Shown piece by piece: positions 9,416-18,991 of a DNA stretch of 64,000 nt. This DNA is from Nitratireductor soli. GTDB lineage: Bacteria; Pseudomonadota; Alphaproteobacteria; Rhizobiales; Rhizobiaceae. The stretch's first letter is position 1; every line of letters starts with the position of its first letter. The stretch covers positions 62,001 through 126,000 of the forward strand of contig NZ_LFVY01000009.1 in the NCBI RefSeq assembly GCF_001050155.1, given 5' to 3'. The translations under genes were made by a program, and so were the position numbers. The notes under the pieces were generated by a model. The model was not told where the DNA came from, did not search any database, and saw nothing but the letters and a program-made list of their open reading frames with translations.

Positions 9416-10146
9416 GCGGCAGCTCCGCGCAGCATCTCGAGCGCCTGGGCAGGATCGATGCGGCCGTCGTAGAGCGCGCGGCCGGAGATGGCGCCTTCCA
9501 GCTTCTTCGCGTCGGGCATGGTCATGCGGACGATGTCGGCGATGGAGGCGAGGCCGCCGGAGGCGATGACCGGGATCGATACTGCCTCCGCCAGGTCGAT
9601 CGTCGCGTCCCAGTTGATGCCGGTCAGAACGCCGTCGCGATCGATGTCGGTGTAGATGATGGCGGCAACGCCCGCGCCTTCGAAGCGGCGGGCAAGCTCG
9701 ACCGCCGCCAGGTCGGAGGTTTCAGCCCAGCCCTCGACGGCCACCTTGCCGCCGCGCGCGTCGATGCCGACGGCGATCCTGCCCGGAAACGCCTTGCAGG
9801 CCTCGCGCACCAGATCGGGGTCGCGCACGGCGATTGTGCCGAGAATGACGCGCGCCAGACCCTTGTCCAGCCAGGCCTCGATATGCGCCAGCGTGCGAAT
9901 GCCGCCGCCGAGCTGCACCGGGTTCTTCGTCGCCTTGAGGATCGCCTCGACCGCCGCGCCGTTAACGCTTTCGCCGGCGAAGGCGCCGTTCAGATCGACC
10001 ACATGCAGCCATTCGAACCCCTGCTCCTCGAAGGCCCTGGCCTGGGCGGCGGGGTCCGGGTTGTAGACGGTCGCTTCGTCCATGTCGCCGAGCTTCAGCC
10101 GCACGCACTGGCCGTCCTTCAGGTCGATGGCTGGGAACAGGATCAT
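9412..10146 (-). CDS. hisA: ProFAR isomerase
   Basis: A 244-residue (beta-alpha)8 barrel isomerase that converts ProFAR to PRFAR by an Amadori rearrangement in histidine synthesis. The catalytic Asp of strand 1 is in FPAIDLKDG and that of strand 5 in YTDIDRDG; it is homologous to HisF, its neighbour. It follows the DUF1330 gene after 3 bp and its stop overlaps the hisF start. Confidence 0.97.
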
Positions 10147-10149
10147 GCG

Positions 10150-10464
10150 TCAGACGCCCTCGATGATGGTGAATTTCGCCGTCGAATTGGCAAGGCGGAT
10201 CTTCAGCGCTTCCTGGTATTCCGGCGAGTTGTAGCAGGCGATCGCCCGTTCGTATGAGCTGAATTCGATGATTACCTGCCGGTCACCGGCTGGCCCTTCC
10301 GGGTCAATGTGCTGGCCGCCGCGGGCAAGGAACTTCGCGCCGTATTTCTCGAAGGCTGTGGCATTGGCCTCGATATAGCCCTTGTAGGCTTCGGGGTCGG
10401 CGATATCGACCATCGCGATCCAGTAGCCCTTCTTCGTTTCAGTGCTCATGGTTCCGCTGCTCAT
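10150..10464 (-). CDS. DUF1330 protein in the his operon
   Basis: A 104-residue member of the DUF1330 family (ferredoxin-like dimeric alpha/beta barrel). Its signatures are [16 protein letters not shown] near the N-terminus and [19 protein letters not shown] in the second half. Biochemical function is unknown; similar folds act as small monooxygenases or stress proteins. The ATG at 10464 overlaps the hisH stop (ATGA) and has GAGGTG about 6 nt upstream, which fixes the start; an ATG at 10449 is an alternative. Its place between hisH and hisA is conserved in rhizobia, so it is co-translated with histidine enzymes without a known role there. Confidence 0.88.
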   Translation of the reverse strand: MSSGTMSTETKKGYWIAMVDIADPEAYKGYIEANATAFEKYGAKFLARGGQHIDPEGPAGDRQVIIEFSSYERAIACYNSPEYQEALKIRLANSTAKFTIIEGV

Positions 10465-11111
10465 GGCGCCCACCTCAGGAAGTTGGCGATCAGGGCCAGG
10501 CCGAGCGCCTGGCTCTTTTCGGGATGAAACTGCGTGCCGGCAAGATTGTCGCGCGCCACCGCCGCGGTGATCGGCCCGCCATAGTCGGTGGTGGCCAGCA
10601 CCTCGGCATCGTTCGTCGCCGCCAGATGATAGGAATGGACGAAATAGGCGTGCAGACCATCCGGGCCGGTGGGGATGCCGGTGAACAGCGGATGCGAGTG
10701 TTTCACGTGAATCGTGTTCCAGCCGATCTGCGGAATCTTCAAGGCCGGATCCGTCGGCGTCATTTCCACCACATCGCCGGCGATCCAGCCGAGACCCCGG
10801 GTCACGGTCTTTTCCAGTCCGCGTTCGCTCATCAACTGCATGCCGACGCAGATGCCGAGAAAGGGGCGGCCCTTGCCAATCGCCGCTTCGGTGACCGCCT
10901 CCGTCATGCCGGGCACGGCATCGAGGCCCCGGCGGCAATCGGCATAGGCGCCAACACCGGGCAGCACGATACGGTCGGCCGAACGCACCCAGTCGGCGTC
11001 CGCCGTGACAGTGATGTCGGCGGCGATGCCGGTTTCGCGCGCGGCGCGCTCGAAGGCCTTGGCCGCCGAGCGCAGATTGCCGGAGCCATAGTCGATGATG
11101 GCAACCCGCAT
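10461..11111 (-). CDS. hisH: Imidazole glycerol phosphate synthase, glutaminase subunit
   Basis: A 216-residue class I glutamine amidotransferase that supplies ammonia to HisF. The triad is complete: Cys88 in FLGICVGMQ, and His196 and Glu198 in GTQFHPEKS. The start is the ATG at 11111 ([12 protein letters not shown]); the longer frame upstream is out of family. It begins just after the DUF2628 stop codon. The segment around 10699-10714 carries a parS-like sequence, described separately. Confidence 0.96.
   Translation of the reverse strand: MRVAIIDYGSGNLRSAAKAFERAARETGIAADITVTADADWVRSADRIVLPGVGAYADCRRGLDAVPGMTEAVTEAAIGKGRPFLGICVGMQLMSERGLEKTVTRGLGWIAGDVVEMTPTDPALKIPQIGWNTIHVKHSHPLFTGIPTGPDGLHAYFVHSYHLAATNDAEVLATTDYGGPITAAVARDNLAGTQFHPEKSQALGLALIANFLRWAP
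10699..10714. other. Degenerate parS-like site inside hisH
   Basis: TGTTTCACGTGAATCG matches the parS consensus TGTTTCACGTGAAACA at 13 of 16 positions, with the CACGTG core intact. It lies 20 kb from the main cluster and inside a coding sequence, so it may be chance. Confidence 0.3.
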
Positions 11112-11112
11112 C

Positions 11113-11589
11113 TCAGCGCGCTCCCGGATAGGAAAACAGGCCGAGCGCCGGACCCGAATCGCGGCCGAAGCCCTTCGCAGGGGCATTCGGCAGGTTCGGC
11201 CGCGGTGGCGTCACGGCCAGCGCCTCCCCCGAGAACAGCTCGGCCATGTAGCGGGTTTCGGCGTCGGAGCGGCTGTCGGCCTCGACGACGCCCCATTGCC
11301 GCCAGCCGCGCCGGCGCAGCATGGCGATGCGCAAGCCGCGCGCCTCGAGGCCGAGGAACAGCGACACGCACAGCGACATCACGGTCGATGCGACCGACCA
11401 TCCCTCCAGCGTGCCCAGCGCGCCGAGCAGCAGCGCGGCGGCCAGAGCCGCCAACGCCTCCAGCCACATGCGATGCCACAGGAACCAGAGAAACGGCACG
11501 ACGAAAGCCAGAAAGGCAAATCCGTCACGCACGAGCACCGCATCCTCGGCTCCGGCCTGCGGCGGCTCCATCACCACATAGCTCGCCAT
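11113..11589 (-). CDS. DUF2628 membrane protein
   Basis: A 158-residue small membrane protein of the DUF2628 family. After a short N-terminus there are two or three hydrophobic stretches (about residues 26-60 and 65-85), then a soluble tail. Function is unknown. It lies between hisB (4 bp gap) and hisH, an arrangement usual in rhizobial his operons, and is probably co-transcribed with them. Confidence 0.82.
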   Translation of the reverse strand: MASYVVMEPPQAGAEDAVLVRDGFAFLAFVVPFLWFLWHRMWLEALAALAAALLLGALGTLEGWSVASTVMSLCVSLFLGLEARGLRIAMLRRRGWRQWGVVEADSRSDAETRYMAELFSGEALAVTPPRPNLPNAPAKGFGRDSGPALGLFSYPGAR

Positions 11590-11593
11590 CGTC

Positions 11594-12202
11594 CTATCCC
11601 TTCAGGCTGCCCTTGGTGGACGGAACCGCGTCGCGCTGGCGCGGGTCCGGCTCGCAGGCCGCGCGCAGCACGCGCGCCACGGCCTTGAAGCAGGTTTCGG
11701 CGATGTGGTGGCTGTTGACGCCATAATGGTTGGTCACATGCAGTGTGACGCCGGCATTCTGCACCAGAGCCTGGAAGAACTCGCGCACCAGCTCGGTGTC
11801 GAACGTGCCGATCTTCGGCGTCGGAAACACCACATCCCAGACGAGGAACGGCCGGCCCGAAACGTCGATGGCGGCCCGTGTCAGGCACTCATCCATGGCG
11901 AGGTCGAGCGACGCGTAGCGCGTGATGCCGCGCCGCTCGCCGAGCGCATCGGCAATGGCCTTGCCGATGGCGATGCCGCAATCCTCCACCGTGTGGTGGT
12001 CGTCGATGTGCAGGTCGCCCTCGGCTTTCAACGTCAGGTCGATCAGGGAATGGCGGGAAAGCTGCTCCAGCATATGGTCGAAGAAACCGACCCCGGTCGC
12101 CACCTCGTAGCGGCCCTCGCCGTCGAGATCGACGCGGACGGCAATCGCCGTCTCATTGGTCTTGCGGCTGATCTCGGCCGTGCGCGTCTTGCTGGAAACC
12201 AT
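11594..12202 (-). CDS. hisB: Imidazoleglycerol-phosphate dehydratase
   Basis: A 202-residue manganese enzyme that dehydrates imidazole glycerol phosphate to imidazole acetol phosphate. It carries the metal-ligand motifs [23 protein letters not shown] and the later HH in NSHHIAE. It is monofunctional, without the phosphatase domain of enterobacterial HisB. It is the first gene of the leftward operon; the promoter should lie in 12203-12520, where a structured repeat begins about 40 bp upstream. Confidence 0.97.
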   Translation of the reverse strand: MVSSKTRTAEISRKTNETAIAVRVDLDGEGRYEVATGVGFFDHMLEQLSRHSLIDLTLKAEGDLHIDDHHTVEDCGIAIGKAIADALGERRGITRYASLDLAMDECLTRAAIDVSGRPFLVWDVVFPTPKIGTFDTELVREFFQALVQNAGVTLHVTNHYGVNSHHIAETCFKAVARVLRAACEPDPRQRDAVPSTKGSLKG

Positions 12203-12240
12203 GGCTCATTTTCCCTGGCGGTTCAGAAGGCTTGCCTTCT

Positions 12241-12360
12241 GGTGGTGCGATCCTAACAGATGGTGCCCATCTGTTAGGACAAATCGCCCCACCAAATCAA
12301 ACAGCTTGTGGGCTGACTTATCGAAACGGATGGGAACCATCAGTTTCGGTCAGACCACTA
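12241..12360 (+). repeat. Two-hairpin interspersed repeat, copy 2
   Basis: The first hairpin, CCTAACAGATGG/CCATCTGTTAGG, is perfect and differs from copy 1 by a compensated base pair (C-G to T-A). The second hairpin is weaker (CGAAACGGATGG/CCATCAGTTTCG, one mismatch). It lies about 40 bp upstream of hisB. Confidence 0.88.
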
Positions 12361-12426
12361 GCAGCATGTTTTCGCAGCGCCAAGCGCTCTCGTGGTTCGA
12401 CAAGCTCACCATGAGGGCGCCAGGGC

Positions 12427-12459
12427 CGGACGGGGCCGTTTGCAATCCGGCCCCGTCCG
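12427..12459. repeat. 11-bp inverted repeat upstream of hslV
   Basis: CGGACGGGGCC/GGCCCCGTCCG with an 11-nt loop, ending 62 bp before the hslV start. There is no T-run, so it is not a canonical terminator; it may block read-through or be part of the hslV leader. Confidence 0.5.
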
Positions 12460-12520
12460 CTTACATAATCGCTCTGACGGCGCCGCGCCTCTTCCCGGGC
12501 GGCGCGATAAGGAGTGTGCG

Positions 12521-13069
12521 ATGAGTGAAGACAGATCCATGCACGCCACGACGATCGTCACCGTGCGCAAGGGCGGCAGGGTGGTGATCGCCGGCGACGG
12601 GCAGGTGAGCCTCGGCAACACCGTGATGAAGGGCAATGCGCGGAAAGTCCGGCGCATCGGCAAGGGCAATGTGATCGCCGGCTTCGCCGGCGCGACCGCC
12701 GATGCCTTCACTCTTCTGGAGCGGCTGGAGGCGAAGCTCGAACAATATCCCGACCAGTTGATGCGCGCCTGTGTCGAGCTTGCCAAGGATTGGCGCACCG
12801 ACCGCTATCTGCGCCGGCTGGAAGCGATGATGCTGGTGGCCGACAAGAGCGTCACCCTGGCGCTGACCGGCAATGGCGACGTTCTGGAACCCGAGCAGGG
12901 GGTTATGGCCATCGGCTCCGGCGGCAATTATGCACTCGCGGCGGCGCGCGCGCTGATTGACACCGAGCGGGACGCCGAGGCCATCGCCCGCAAGGCGATG
13001 GAGATCGCCGCCTCGATCTGCATCTACACCAATGACAACGTCGTGGTGGAAACGCTCGATGCCGAGTGA
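12521..13069 (+). CDS. hslV: ATP-dependent protease subunit HslV (ClpQ)
   Basis: A 182-residue proteasome-type peptidase that assembles as two hexameric rings capped by HslU. A short propeptide precedes [10 protein letters not shown]; the first Thr (about residue 10) becomes the N-terminal nucleophile after processing. GDGQVS and the glycine-rich [14 protein letters not shown] are typical. AAGGAG lies 6 nt before the ATG at 12521, and the longer upstream frame is out of family. It is followed by a GNAT gene and hslU with overlaps, forming one operon. Confidence 0.97.
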   Translation: MSEDRSMHATTIVTVRKGGRVVIAGDGQVSLGNTVMKGNARKVRRIGKGNVIAGFAGATADAFTLLERLEAKLEQYPDQLMRACVELAKDWRTDRYLRRLEAMMLVADKSVTLALTGNGDVLEPEQGVMAIGSGGNYALAAARALIDTERDAEAIARKAMEIAASICIYTNDNVVVETLDAE

Positions 13070-13598
13070 GGCCGGCCGGATCACCTTCGCTCCGGTGACA
13101 GCCGCGCATTTCCCGCTGCTTCTCGACTGGCTCAACCGGGCGCATGTGCGCGAATGGTGGGGCGAAGCGGAAACCGAGCTCGGCCACATCCGCGACATGG
13201 TGGAGGGACGCGATACGACGCGGCCCTTCGTGATCGAATTCGACGGCCGGCCGATCGGCTACATCCAGTACTGGTTTCTCGCCGACAATCGCGACGAGAC
13301 CACAATGAAAGAGGCGCCGTGGCTTGCCGAACTGCTGGCCGATACCGTCGGCATCGACCTGACGATCGGCGAGGAAGACCTGCTTTCGAAGGGCATCGGC
13401 GCCGCCGCGGTAAAGCTGATGGTGCGCCACCTTCTGGAGGCGGGGCATACCAACATCATCATCGACCCGGATCCTGAAAACCGGCGCGCGGTGCGTGCCT
13501 ATGAAAAAGCCGGTTTCCGGCCTGTAGACCATCTCGAGGGACGCACCGAAGGCGCCCTGATCATGCAATACGACAGACAAAACGAGACGAACACATGA
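13059..13598 (+). CDS. GNAT acetyltransferase between hslV and hslU
   Basis: A 179-residue N-acetyltransferase resembling the aminoglycoside 6'-N-acetyltransferase/RimJ-like group. It has [16 protein letters not shown] in the central strands, an acetyl-CoA loop region near [15 protein letters not shown] and a C-terminal [16 protein letters not shown]. The substrate is unknown, and resistance should not be assumed. It overlaps the hslV end by 11 bp, and its stop overlaps the hslU ATG (ATGA at 13595-13598), so the three genes are translationally coupled. I believe the same insertion occurs in other rhizobia. Confidence 0.88.
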   Translation: MPSEAGRITFAPVTAAHFPLLLDWLNRAHVREWWGEAETELGHIRDMVEGRDTTRPFVIEFDGRPIGYIQYWFLADNRDETTMKEAPWLAELLADTVGIDLTIGEEDLLSKGIGAAAVKLMVRHLLEAGHTNIIIDPDPENRRAVRAYEKAGFRPVDHLEGRTEGALIMQYDRQNETNT

Positions 13599-14905
13599 CC
13601 ACATTTTCCCCGCGCGAGATCGTCTCCGAGCTCGACCGCTACATCATCGGCCAGAAGGACGCCAAGCGCGCCGTGGCCATTGCCCTGCGCAACCGTTGGC
13701 GGCGCCAGCAGCTCGAAGCCGATCTGCGCGAGGAGGTGATGCCGAAGAACATCCTGATGATCGGCCCGACCGGTGTCGGCAAGACGGAAATCTCGCGCCG
13801 CCTGGCGAAGCTCGCCGGCGCGCCCTTCATCAAGGTCGAGGCGACGAAGTTCACCGAGGTCGGCTATGTCGGCCGCGATGTCGAGCAGATCATCCGCGAC
13901 CTGGTGGAAGCCGCCATCGGCCTGACGCGCGAAAAGATGCGCGAGAGCGTCAAGGCACGCGCCCACATGAACGCCGAGGAGCGCGTTCTTGAGGCGCTGG
14001 TCGGCAAGACGGCCAGCCCGGCCACCCGCGACAGTTTTCGCCAGAAGCTGCGCAATGGCGAGCTGGACGACAAGGAAATCGAGGTCGAGGTCTCGGATTC
14101 GGGCGGCGGCATGCCCGGTTTCGAGCTGCCCGGCATGCCGGGCGCCAATATCGGCGTGCTGAACATCAACGACATGCTGCAGAAGGCCATGGGCGGGCAG
14201 CAGACCAAGAAGCGCAAGACGAGCGTCAAGGAATCCTACGCGCTGCTGATCAACGACGAATCCGACAAGCTGCTCGACCAGGACGAGGTGGTGCACCGGG
14301 CGCTGGATTCGGCGCAGAATGACGGCATCGTCTTCCTCGACGAGATCGACAAGATCGCCAACCGCGAGGGCGGCATGGGCGCCGGCGTGTCGCGCGAGGG
14401 CGTGCAGCGCGACCTGTTGCCGCTGGTCGAGGGCACGACGGTGGCGACCAAATACGGGCCGGTGAAGACCGACCACATCCTGTTCATCGCCTCGGGCGCC
14501 TTCCATGTGTCGAAGCCGTCCGACCTGTTGCCGGAACTGCAGGGCCGCCTGCCGATCCGCGTCGAGCTGCGGGCGCTGGAGAAGGATGATTTCCGCCGCA
14601 TCCTGACGGAGACCGAGGCGAGCCTGATCAGGCAGTACATTGCGCTGATGGCGACGGAGGGCGTCGAGCTGGAGTTCACCGACGACGCCATCGACCGGCT
14701 GGCGGCGATCGCCGTCGACCTGAACGCCTCCGTCGAGAACATCGGCGCGCGGCGACTGCAGACGGTGATGGAGCGTGTGCTCGACGACATCTCCTTCCAC
14801 GCGCCGGACCGCTCCGACACGAAGCTCATCGTCGATGCCGATTACGTGGAAAAGAATGTCGGCGATCTGGCCAGGAACACGGATCTGTCGCGCTTCATCC
14901 TGTAA
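13595..14905 (+). CDS. hslU: ATPase subunit HslU (ClpY)
   Basis: A 436-residue AAA+ unfoldase that feeds proteins to HslV. The Walker A loop GPTGVGKT is at about residues 57-64, Walker B is in FLDEIDKI, the pore loop motif GYVGRD is present, the I-domain spans about 110-240, and the C-terminal RFIL tail docks into HslV. Start and coupling are set by the ATGA overlap with the GNAT gene. Confidence 0.98.
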   Translation: MTTFSPREIVSELDRYIIGQKDAKRAVAIALRNRWRRQQLEADLREEVMPKNILMIGPTGVGKTEISRRLAKLAGAPFIKVEATKFTEVGYVGRDVEQIIRDLVEAAIGLTREKMRESVKARAHMNAEERVLEALVGKTASPATRDSFRQKLRNGELDDKEIEVEVSDSGGGMPGFELPGMPGANIGVLNINDMLQKAMGGQQTKKRKTSVKESYALLINDESDKLLDQDEVVHRALDSAQNDGIVFLDEIDKIANREGGMGAGVSREGVQRDLLPLVEGTTVATKYGPVKTDHILFIASGAFHVSKPSDLLPELQGRLPIRVELRALEKDDFRRILTETEASLIRQYIALMATEGVELEFTDDAIDRLAAIAVDLNASVENIGARRLQTVMERVLDDISFHAPDRSDTKLIVDADYVEKNVGDLARNTDLSRFIL

Positions 14906-15059
14906 AGCGCCATGCATCTGCAGCGGGCGGAGTGTGGCATCCGTGCCGCGGTTGGGCGGACGCTTGCGCCAATCCGAGAATCTCTCTCGACTTGATCGCA
15001 GCGTTTGCCTACCTTGCGCGCCATTCAAACACGATGAACCGGGGCGGAAGCAGCGCGAC

Positions 15060-16037
15060 ATGGCATCACGGGCTCAATTGGTTATCGGCTTGTGCCTTGG
15101 GCTTCTGGGCGCCGGCATTCTGTCCGCCAGCGCCGCCAAGCTGGTGCCGGAGGGCAACCGCAATGCCGAACAGCCCGCAGTGCCGGGCGGCTCGGCCAAG
15201 CGCACGAGATCGGCCAAGACGACCTATGATGCCAAATACGGCAAGGTCTACCAGCTGCTGAAGAATGACGGCATGCTGATCTCGAAGATCCGCGACGTTG
15301 CCGCGCACTACCAGATCGACCCGGTGCATATGGTCGGCGCCATCGTCGGCGAACACACCTATAATGTAGACGCCTATGACCGGTTGCAAACCTACTATAT
15401 CAAGGCGGTCTCGTACCTGAAGAGCGATTTCTCGTTCAGGCACAATGGCGAGACGGTCGGCCAGTTCGTCGCCCGGCCGGAATTCTCCGACTGCGCCAAG
15501 GAAGACGGCAGCAACGATTTGTGGACCTGCCGCGAAGACGTGTGGGACAAGGCCTTCCGCGGCAAGACCGTCGATGGCAAATCCTGGCCGAACAACCGGT
15601 TCGGCGCGGTGTTCTTCCAGCCCTTTTACGCCGGGCAGACCTTCGGCATCGGTCAGCTCAACCCGCTGACCGCGTTGCAGATGACCGATACGGTGCATGC
15701 CGTTTCGGGCTTCCGCAAGCTTGATGAGAACGATCCGCAGGAGGTCTACCGGACCATCATGGATCCGGACAAATCGTTGGCCTACATGGCGGCAACGGTG
15801 AAGGAATCCATAGCGGCCTATCGCAAGATCGCCGGTTTCGACATCTCGAAAAATCCCGGCATCACGGCGACGCTCTACAATCTGGGCAATCCAGAAGCGC
15901 GCGCCGCGCGGCTGGCGGCGGAAAACCGCCTGCGCAGCACGACGGGTCAACCGATTAAATGGCCCGAGGAAAACTACTATGGCTGGCTCGTCAACGAGAA
16001 GATCGACGAACTGAAGGCGCTGTTCCAGGATTCATGA
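15060..16037 (+). CDS. DUF1402 family secreted protein
   Basis: A 325-residue protein with a clear N-terminal signal peptide (hydrophobic core in VIGLCLGLLGAGILSASAA, cleavage near residue 26). The rest matches the DUF1402 family found in rhizobia, with conserved HMVGAIVGEHTYN and FGIGQLNPLTAL. The second motif recalls the active-site region of lytic transglycosylases, suggesting a periplasmic peptidoglycan role, but this is inference. It follows hslU by 154 bp and converges on the XRE gene. The start is the ATG at 15060, with GGCGGAAG upstream. Confidence 0.85.
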   Translation: MASRAQLVIGLCLGLLGAGILSASAAKLVPEGNRNAEQPAVPGGSAKRTRSAKTTYDAKYGKVYQLLKNDGMLISKIRDVAAHYQIDPVHMVGAIVGEHTYNVDAYDRLQTYYIKAVSYLKSDFSFRHNGETVGQFVARPEFSDCAKEDGSNDLWTCREDVWDKAFRGKTVDGKSWPNNRFGAVFFQPFYAGQTFGIGQLNPLTALQMTDTVHAVSGFRKLDENDPQEVYRTIMDPDKSLAYMAATVKESIAAYRKIAGFDISKNPGITATLYNLGNPEARAARLAAENRLRSTTGQPIKWPEENYYGWLVNEKIDELKALFQDS

Positions 16038-16063
16038 GCTTGCGGGCCACCCTGCCAGCAAGT

Positions 16064-16453
16064 TCAGATCCCCGATTTTCCACCGCCCGGCTTCCCGCCG
16101 GTTATTTCCTTCAACTGGTCGAGCAGCACTGCGATCTCCGCGTCCTTCATCTTGCCGATATGCGCGGCAAGCAGATTGGCAAGCTCCGTCGCCCTCGGCG
16201 AAAGGCGGGCAGTGTCGACCACGACACGCGGATGCGACAGTTCGGCGATGCGCTGCAATTCGTCCGCGTCGTCCCAGATGACGTTGAAATAGCCGATGAT
16301 CTTCTGCACCATCGCCCAATTGGGCGGGCTGGCGCGGCCATGCTCCAAGGCTGAGAGATAAGCCGGACTGACGCCGATGGCCGCCGCCATGTCCTTCTGG
16401 CTGAAACCGCGTTCGCGCCGCAGCTTGCGGACTTTCTCACCGAGCGGTGTCAC
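16064..16453 (-). CDS. XRE-family transcriptional regulator
   Basis: A 129-residue DNA-binding protein with a helix-turn-helix of the Cro/C1 type at about residues 4-60 (KLRRERGFSQKDMAAAIGVS, then YLSALEHGRASP). The remainder is a short alpha-helical region of unknown role. The start is the GTG at 16453, which overlaps the smr stop codon (GTGA). It is the last gene of the group Tim44-mltA-smr-xre, an order I recognise from rhizobia. Targets are unknown. Confidence 0.85.
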   Translation of the reverse strand: MTPLGEKVRKLRRERGFSQKDMAAAIGVSPAYLSALEHGRASPPNWAMVQKIIGYFNVIWDDADELQRIAELSHPRVVVDTARLSPRATELANLLAAHIGKMKDAEIAVLLDQLKEITGGKPGGGKSGI

Positions 16454-17016
16454 AGGCCTGGCCCGCCATGCCGCTTGAGGCGGATGTAGAAGGCGCCGCC
16501 GCCGCCATGCCGCCGGCTGGCCTCGTCCATGCCGCTGACCAGGCCGGAAAAGGGCGGTGTCGCCAGCCATTGCGGCAGCGCGCGCCGCAGCACACCGTCG
16601 CTGCCGAGCGAAGCACCCTTGCCAGTGATGACGAGCACATGCCGCAACCCGTTGGTATGGGCGCGGCTGAGAAACGACAGCAGCAATCCATGCGCTTCCG
16701 ATTGGGTCAATCCATGCAGATCGACGCGGCCGTCGATGGTCAGGCGTCCGCGGGCCAGCTTCGTGTGCGTCGGTCGATCGATCTTGCGCGCCGGATGGGG
16801 CTTGGCCGGCACGCCGACCACCGCCGGGGCCTGCCGAGCGGCAGCGCGCCCTTGCTCGGCAACCGCCACCAGCCGCGCCAGTTCGGCCATGGTGTCGTCG
16901 GCGGGCATGGGCGGCTCGTCCAGAACCTTGCCCTTCAGCGGTTCCGTCGTGCGCGCCACCTTGTTCCAGAGAATGCGGTCATCGAGGCTCAGCCGCTTCG
17001 GCGTGTGGCGGGTCAT
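16450..17016 (-). CDS. smrA: Smr-domain protein
   Basis: A 188-residue protein with a C-terminal Smr (MutS2-related endonuclease) domain from about residue 95. It shows DLHGLTQSEAHGLL, ITGKGASLGSDGVLRRALPQWL and the glycine-rich GGGGAFYIRLKR. Smr domains are nucleases acting on RNA or DNA, and in some bacteria on collided ribosomes. The N-terminal half is low-complexity and Ala/Pro-rich. The start overlaps the mltA stop (ATGA at 17013-17016). The gene symbol is tentative. Confidence 0.85.
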   Translation of the reverse strand: MTRHTPKRLSLDDRILWNKVARTTEPLKGKVLDEPPMPADDTMAELARLVAVAEQGRAAARQAPAVVGVPAKPHPARKIDRPTHTKLARGRLTIDGRVDLHGLTQSEAHGLLLSFLSRAHTNGLRHVLVITGKGASLGSDGVLRRALPQWLATPPFSGLVSGMDEASRRHGGGGAFYIRLKRHGGPGL

Positions 17017-18155
17017 CGCCCGGTCTCCACCAGGCTGCGCGGCACCAGCGCGTAGAAGTCGGCCGGATGGCGGATGCCGCCGGCGATCTGGCCTGCGGCG
17101 GCGCCAGTCCCCGCAAACAGGTCGCCGCGCGCCGGGCCGGTGATGGCCGAACCGGTGTCCTGGGCGATCATCAGGCGACGAAACGGCGCGCCGTCGAAAG
17201 CGGTGAGCGTCGGCGCATCGATGAAGAAGGGCGTGCCGAACGTGTGCAACAGGCGGTCGACGGCCACCGAGCGGCCGGGCTCCAGCTGGACCTTGGCGGC
17301 CGCCACAGGTCCTATGCCAGCGTCTCCCGGCTCCGTTTCACGGAAGAAAATGTAGGACCGGTTGCGCCAGAGAATCTCGTCGACGCGCCACGGATTGTCG
17401 CGGAACCAGGCCCGAATGGTCTGCATCGTGACAATCTGCGGGTCCAGCGCCCCCAGCGCGATAAGCACTTTTCCGGCGCCGGTGAAGGGATGGCCGCTCT
17501 TGGCTGCGTAGGTGATGCGCATCGTCGCACCATCGGTCAGCCTCAGCCGGGCGGCGCCCTGGACATGAATGAAATACGCGTCGACCTTGTCTTCCAGCCA
17601 GACCAACTCCAGTTTCCGACCTTCGAGCGCGCCGGAATCGATCGCCCGCCGGTCGAAATACGCGACCAGCCGGCCGTCATCCCGCCGGCAGGCGAAGGCA
17701 AAAGAGGGGTCCAGCCCTTCCGGCCGGTTGGCATCGTCCACATCGACGAGATCGGCGGGCCTGGCGTATAACGGGACGGTGAAGCGCTCCGTGCGCGTCC
17801 GCGACGCCTCGGCCTCCGGCTCGTAATAGCCGGTGACGAAGCCATGCCCGCCATCAGCCGGGGCAACCCGGCACGGGATGAAATGGCTTTCGAAGAAGGT
17901 CCGCGCTGTCGTCTCGTCAGGTACGCTCACGGCGCGCGCGGCGGCATGCGCCTCGGCAAAGGCGGACAGGGCAATGCCCAGGCTGCCGGTACGATAGGGC
18001 TTTTGCAGCACCTGATGCGCCGAGCGGGTGAAAGCCCGCAACGCCGGCAGAAACGTGTCCTCCCGCCAGCCGGGCAGAGCGTCGAAGGAAACAGGCGTCA
18101 GGAGGGACGAAAGCGCCGCGGGCACGGCGGCCGTGTGCGCTGCCGACCCGGGCAA
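17013..18155 (-). CDS. mltA: Lytic murein transglycosylase A
   Basis: A 380-residue MltA-family enzyme that cleaves peptidoglycan with 1,6-anhydro-muropeptide formation. It has the MltA barrel domain (about residues 90-270, with FVTGYYEPE and VQGAARLRL) and the 3D domain near the C-terminus (AQDTGSAITGPARGDLFAGTG) with its catalytic aspartates. A TTG at 18155 with GAGGA 7 nt upstream is chosen, 3 bp after the Tim44 gene. Odd point: no signal peptide or lipobox cysteine is visible at the N-terminus, although the enzyme should act in the periplasm. Confidence 0.88.
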   Translation of the reverse strand: MPGSAAHTAAVPAALSSLLTPVSFDALPGWREDTFLPALRAFTRSAHQVLQKPYRTGSLGIALSAFAEAHAAARAVSVPDETTARTFFESHFIPCRVAPADGGHGFVTGYYEPEAEASRTRTERFTVPLYARPADLVDVDDANRPEGLDPSFAFACRRDDGRLVAYFDRRAIDSGALEGRKLELVWLEDKVDAYFIHVQGAARLRLTDGATMRITYAAKSGHPFTGAGKVLIALGALDPQIVTMQTIRAWFRDNPWRVDEILWRNRSYIFFRETEPGDAGIGPVAAAKVQLEPGRSVAVDRLLHTFGTPFFIDAPTLTAFDGAPFRRLMIAQDTGSAITGPARGDLFAGTGAAAGQIAGGIRHPADFYALVPRSLVETGR

Positions 18156-18158
18156 GGA

Positions 18159-18866
18159 TCAATCCTCGGCTTCGGTGGCGACAAGCTTCCAGTTGGGGTC
18201 GCGGGCGCGGGTGTCGCGGGCGAAGGTCCAGACATCCTTGACTTCGGCGACGGTCTCGGGATCGCCGTCGATCACCTCGCCGGCGCTGTCGCGGGTGGCG
18301 GAGATCAGCTCGCTGACGACGCGCAGCGTGACATGGGCCTCCGTGCCCTTCATCTCGGCAGCGATGATGTCCATGCCGTCAATGCCGACGAAGGAGGATT
18401 CGATCTTCTCGTTGCGCTTCTCGCGTTCGTCTATCGCCGCCACGAAACCCTCATAGACCTCACGCGAAAGCAGGTTCTTCAGGGTGCGCCGATCGCCATC
18501 GGCGTAGGCCATGACGATCATCTCATAGGCCATCTTGGCGCCTTCGACGAAGCTCTTCGGCTCGAACGAGGCATCGGCGTCGCGGATGGCGCGCATGCCC
18601 TTGTTCAGCTCGGTGCCGGGCTTGGCCGCCTTGTCGATCTCGGCGTAGGTCGGGTCCGGCTCGGCGGCGCCCTTGCGGCGCGGCAGGGAAACGACGTTCT
18701 CGCGCTCCTCGGCGTCCTTCTTGGCGCCCGGCTTGCGGTTTGCCGAATAGGGATCGAAGGGCGGGCGTTCACTGCCCGTGCGACGGCCCAGAACGTTGCG
18801 CAGCTGGAAAAAGATCACCGCCGCGGCGATGAGAAAGAAAATCGTGCCGAAATCAAAGAATTCCAT
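18159..18866 (-). CDS. Tim44/TimA-like membrane protein
   Basis: A 235-residue protein with one N-terminal membrane helix (FFDFGTIFFLIAAAVIFFQL), a charged linker and a C-terminal Tim44-like domain (about residues 95-235). The domain is homologous to the mitochondrial import motor subunit Tim44. Alphaproteobacterial members are inner-membrane proteins of unclear function, possibly in protein quality control or assembly. It is the first gene of the leftward smr-mltA group and diverges from fxsA, consistent with rhizobial synteny near secB. Confidence 0.9.
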   Translation of the reverse strand: MEFFDFGTIFFLIAAAVIFFQLRNVLGRRTGSERPPFDPYSANRKPGAKKDAEERENVVSLPRRKGAAEPDPTYAEIDKAAKPGTELNKGMRAIRDADASFEPKSFVEGAKMAYEMIVMAYADGDRRTLKNLLSREVYEGFVAAIDEREKRNEKIESSFVGIDGMDIIAAEMKGTEAHVTLRVVSELISATRDSAGEVIDGDPETVAEVKDVWTFARDTRARDPNWKLVATEAED

Positions 18867-18991
18867 ATTGTCCAGCCAAACAAGCCACTTTGTTCCGCAA
18901 CGCCAACCGGCTCAAGGACAGGCGCATGGTCGACGGCACCCCGTCCTTACCGGAAATCATATAGAACGCGGGGAGCCATCATTCAAATTAT

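Larger units (their letters stand above)
12203..12520. other. hisB-hslV divergent intergenic region
   Basis: About 318 bp without a gene. It holds the second copy of the two-hairpin repeat (12241-12360), a short sequence GGTTCGACAAGCTCACCATG near 12393-12412 that resembles a common alphaproteobacterial repeat fragment, a strong inverted repeat (12427-12459) and the hslV ribosome binding site AAGGAG. Both promoters must lie here, but none is clear enough to call. Confidence 0.7.

Noticed and set aside
12393-12412. GGTTCGACAAGCTCACCATG fragment
   Set aside because: It resembles a common alphaproteobacterial repeat piece, but only one short copy is present, so no element can be defined.
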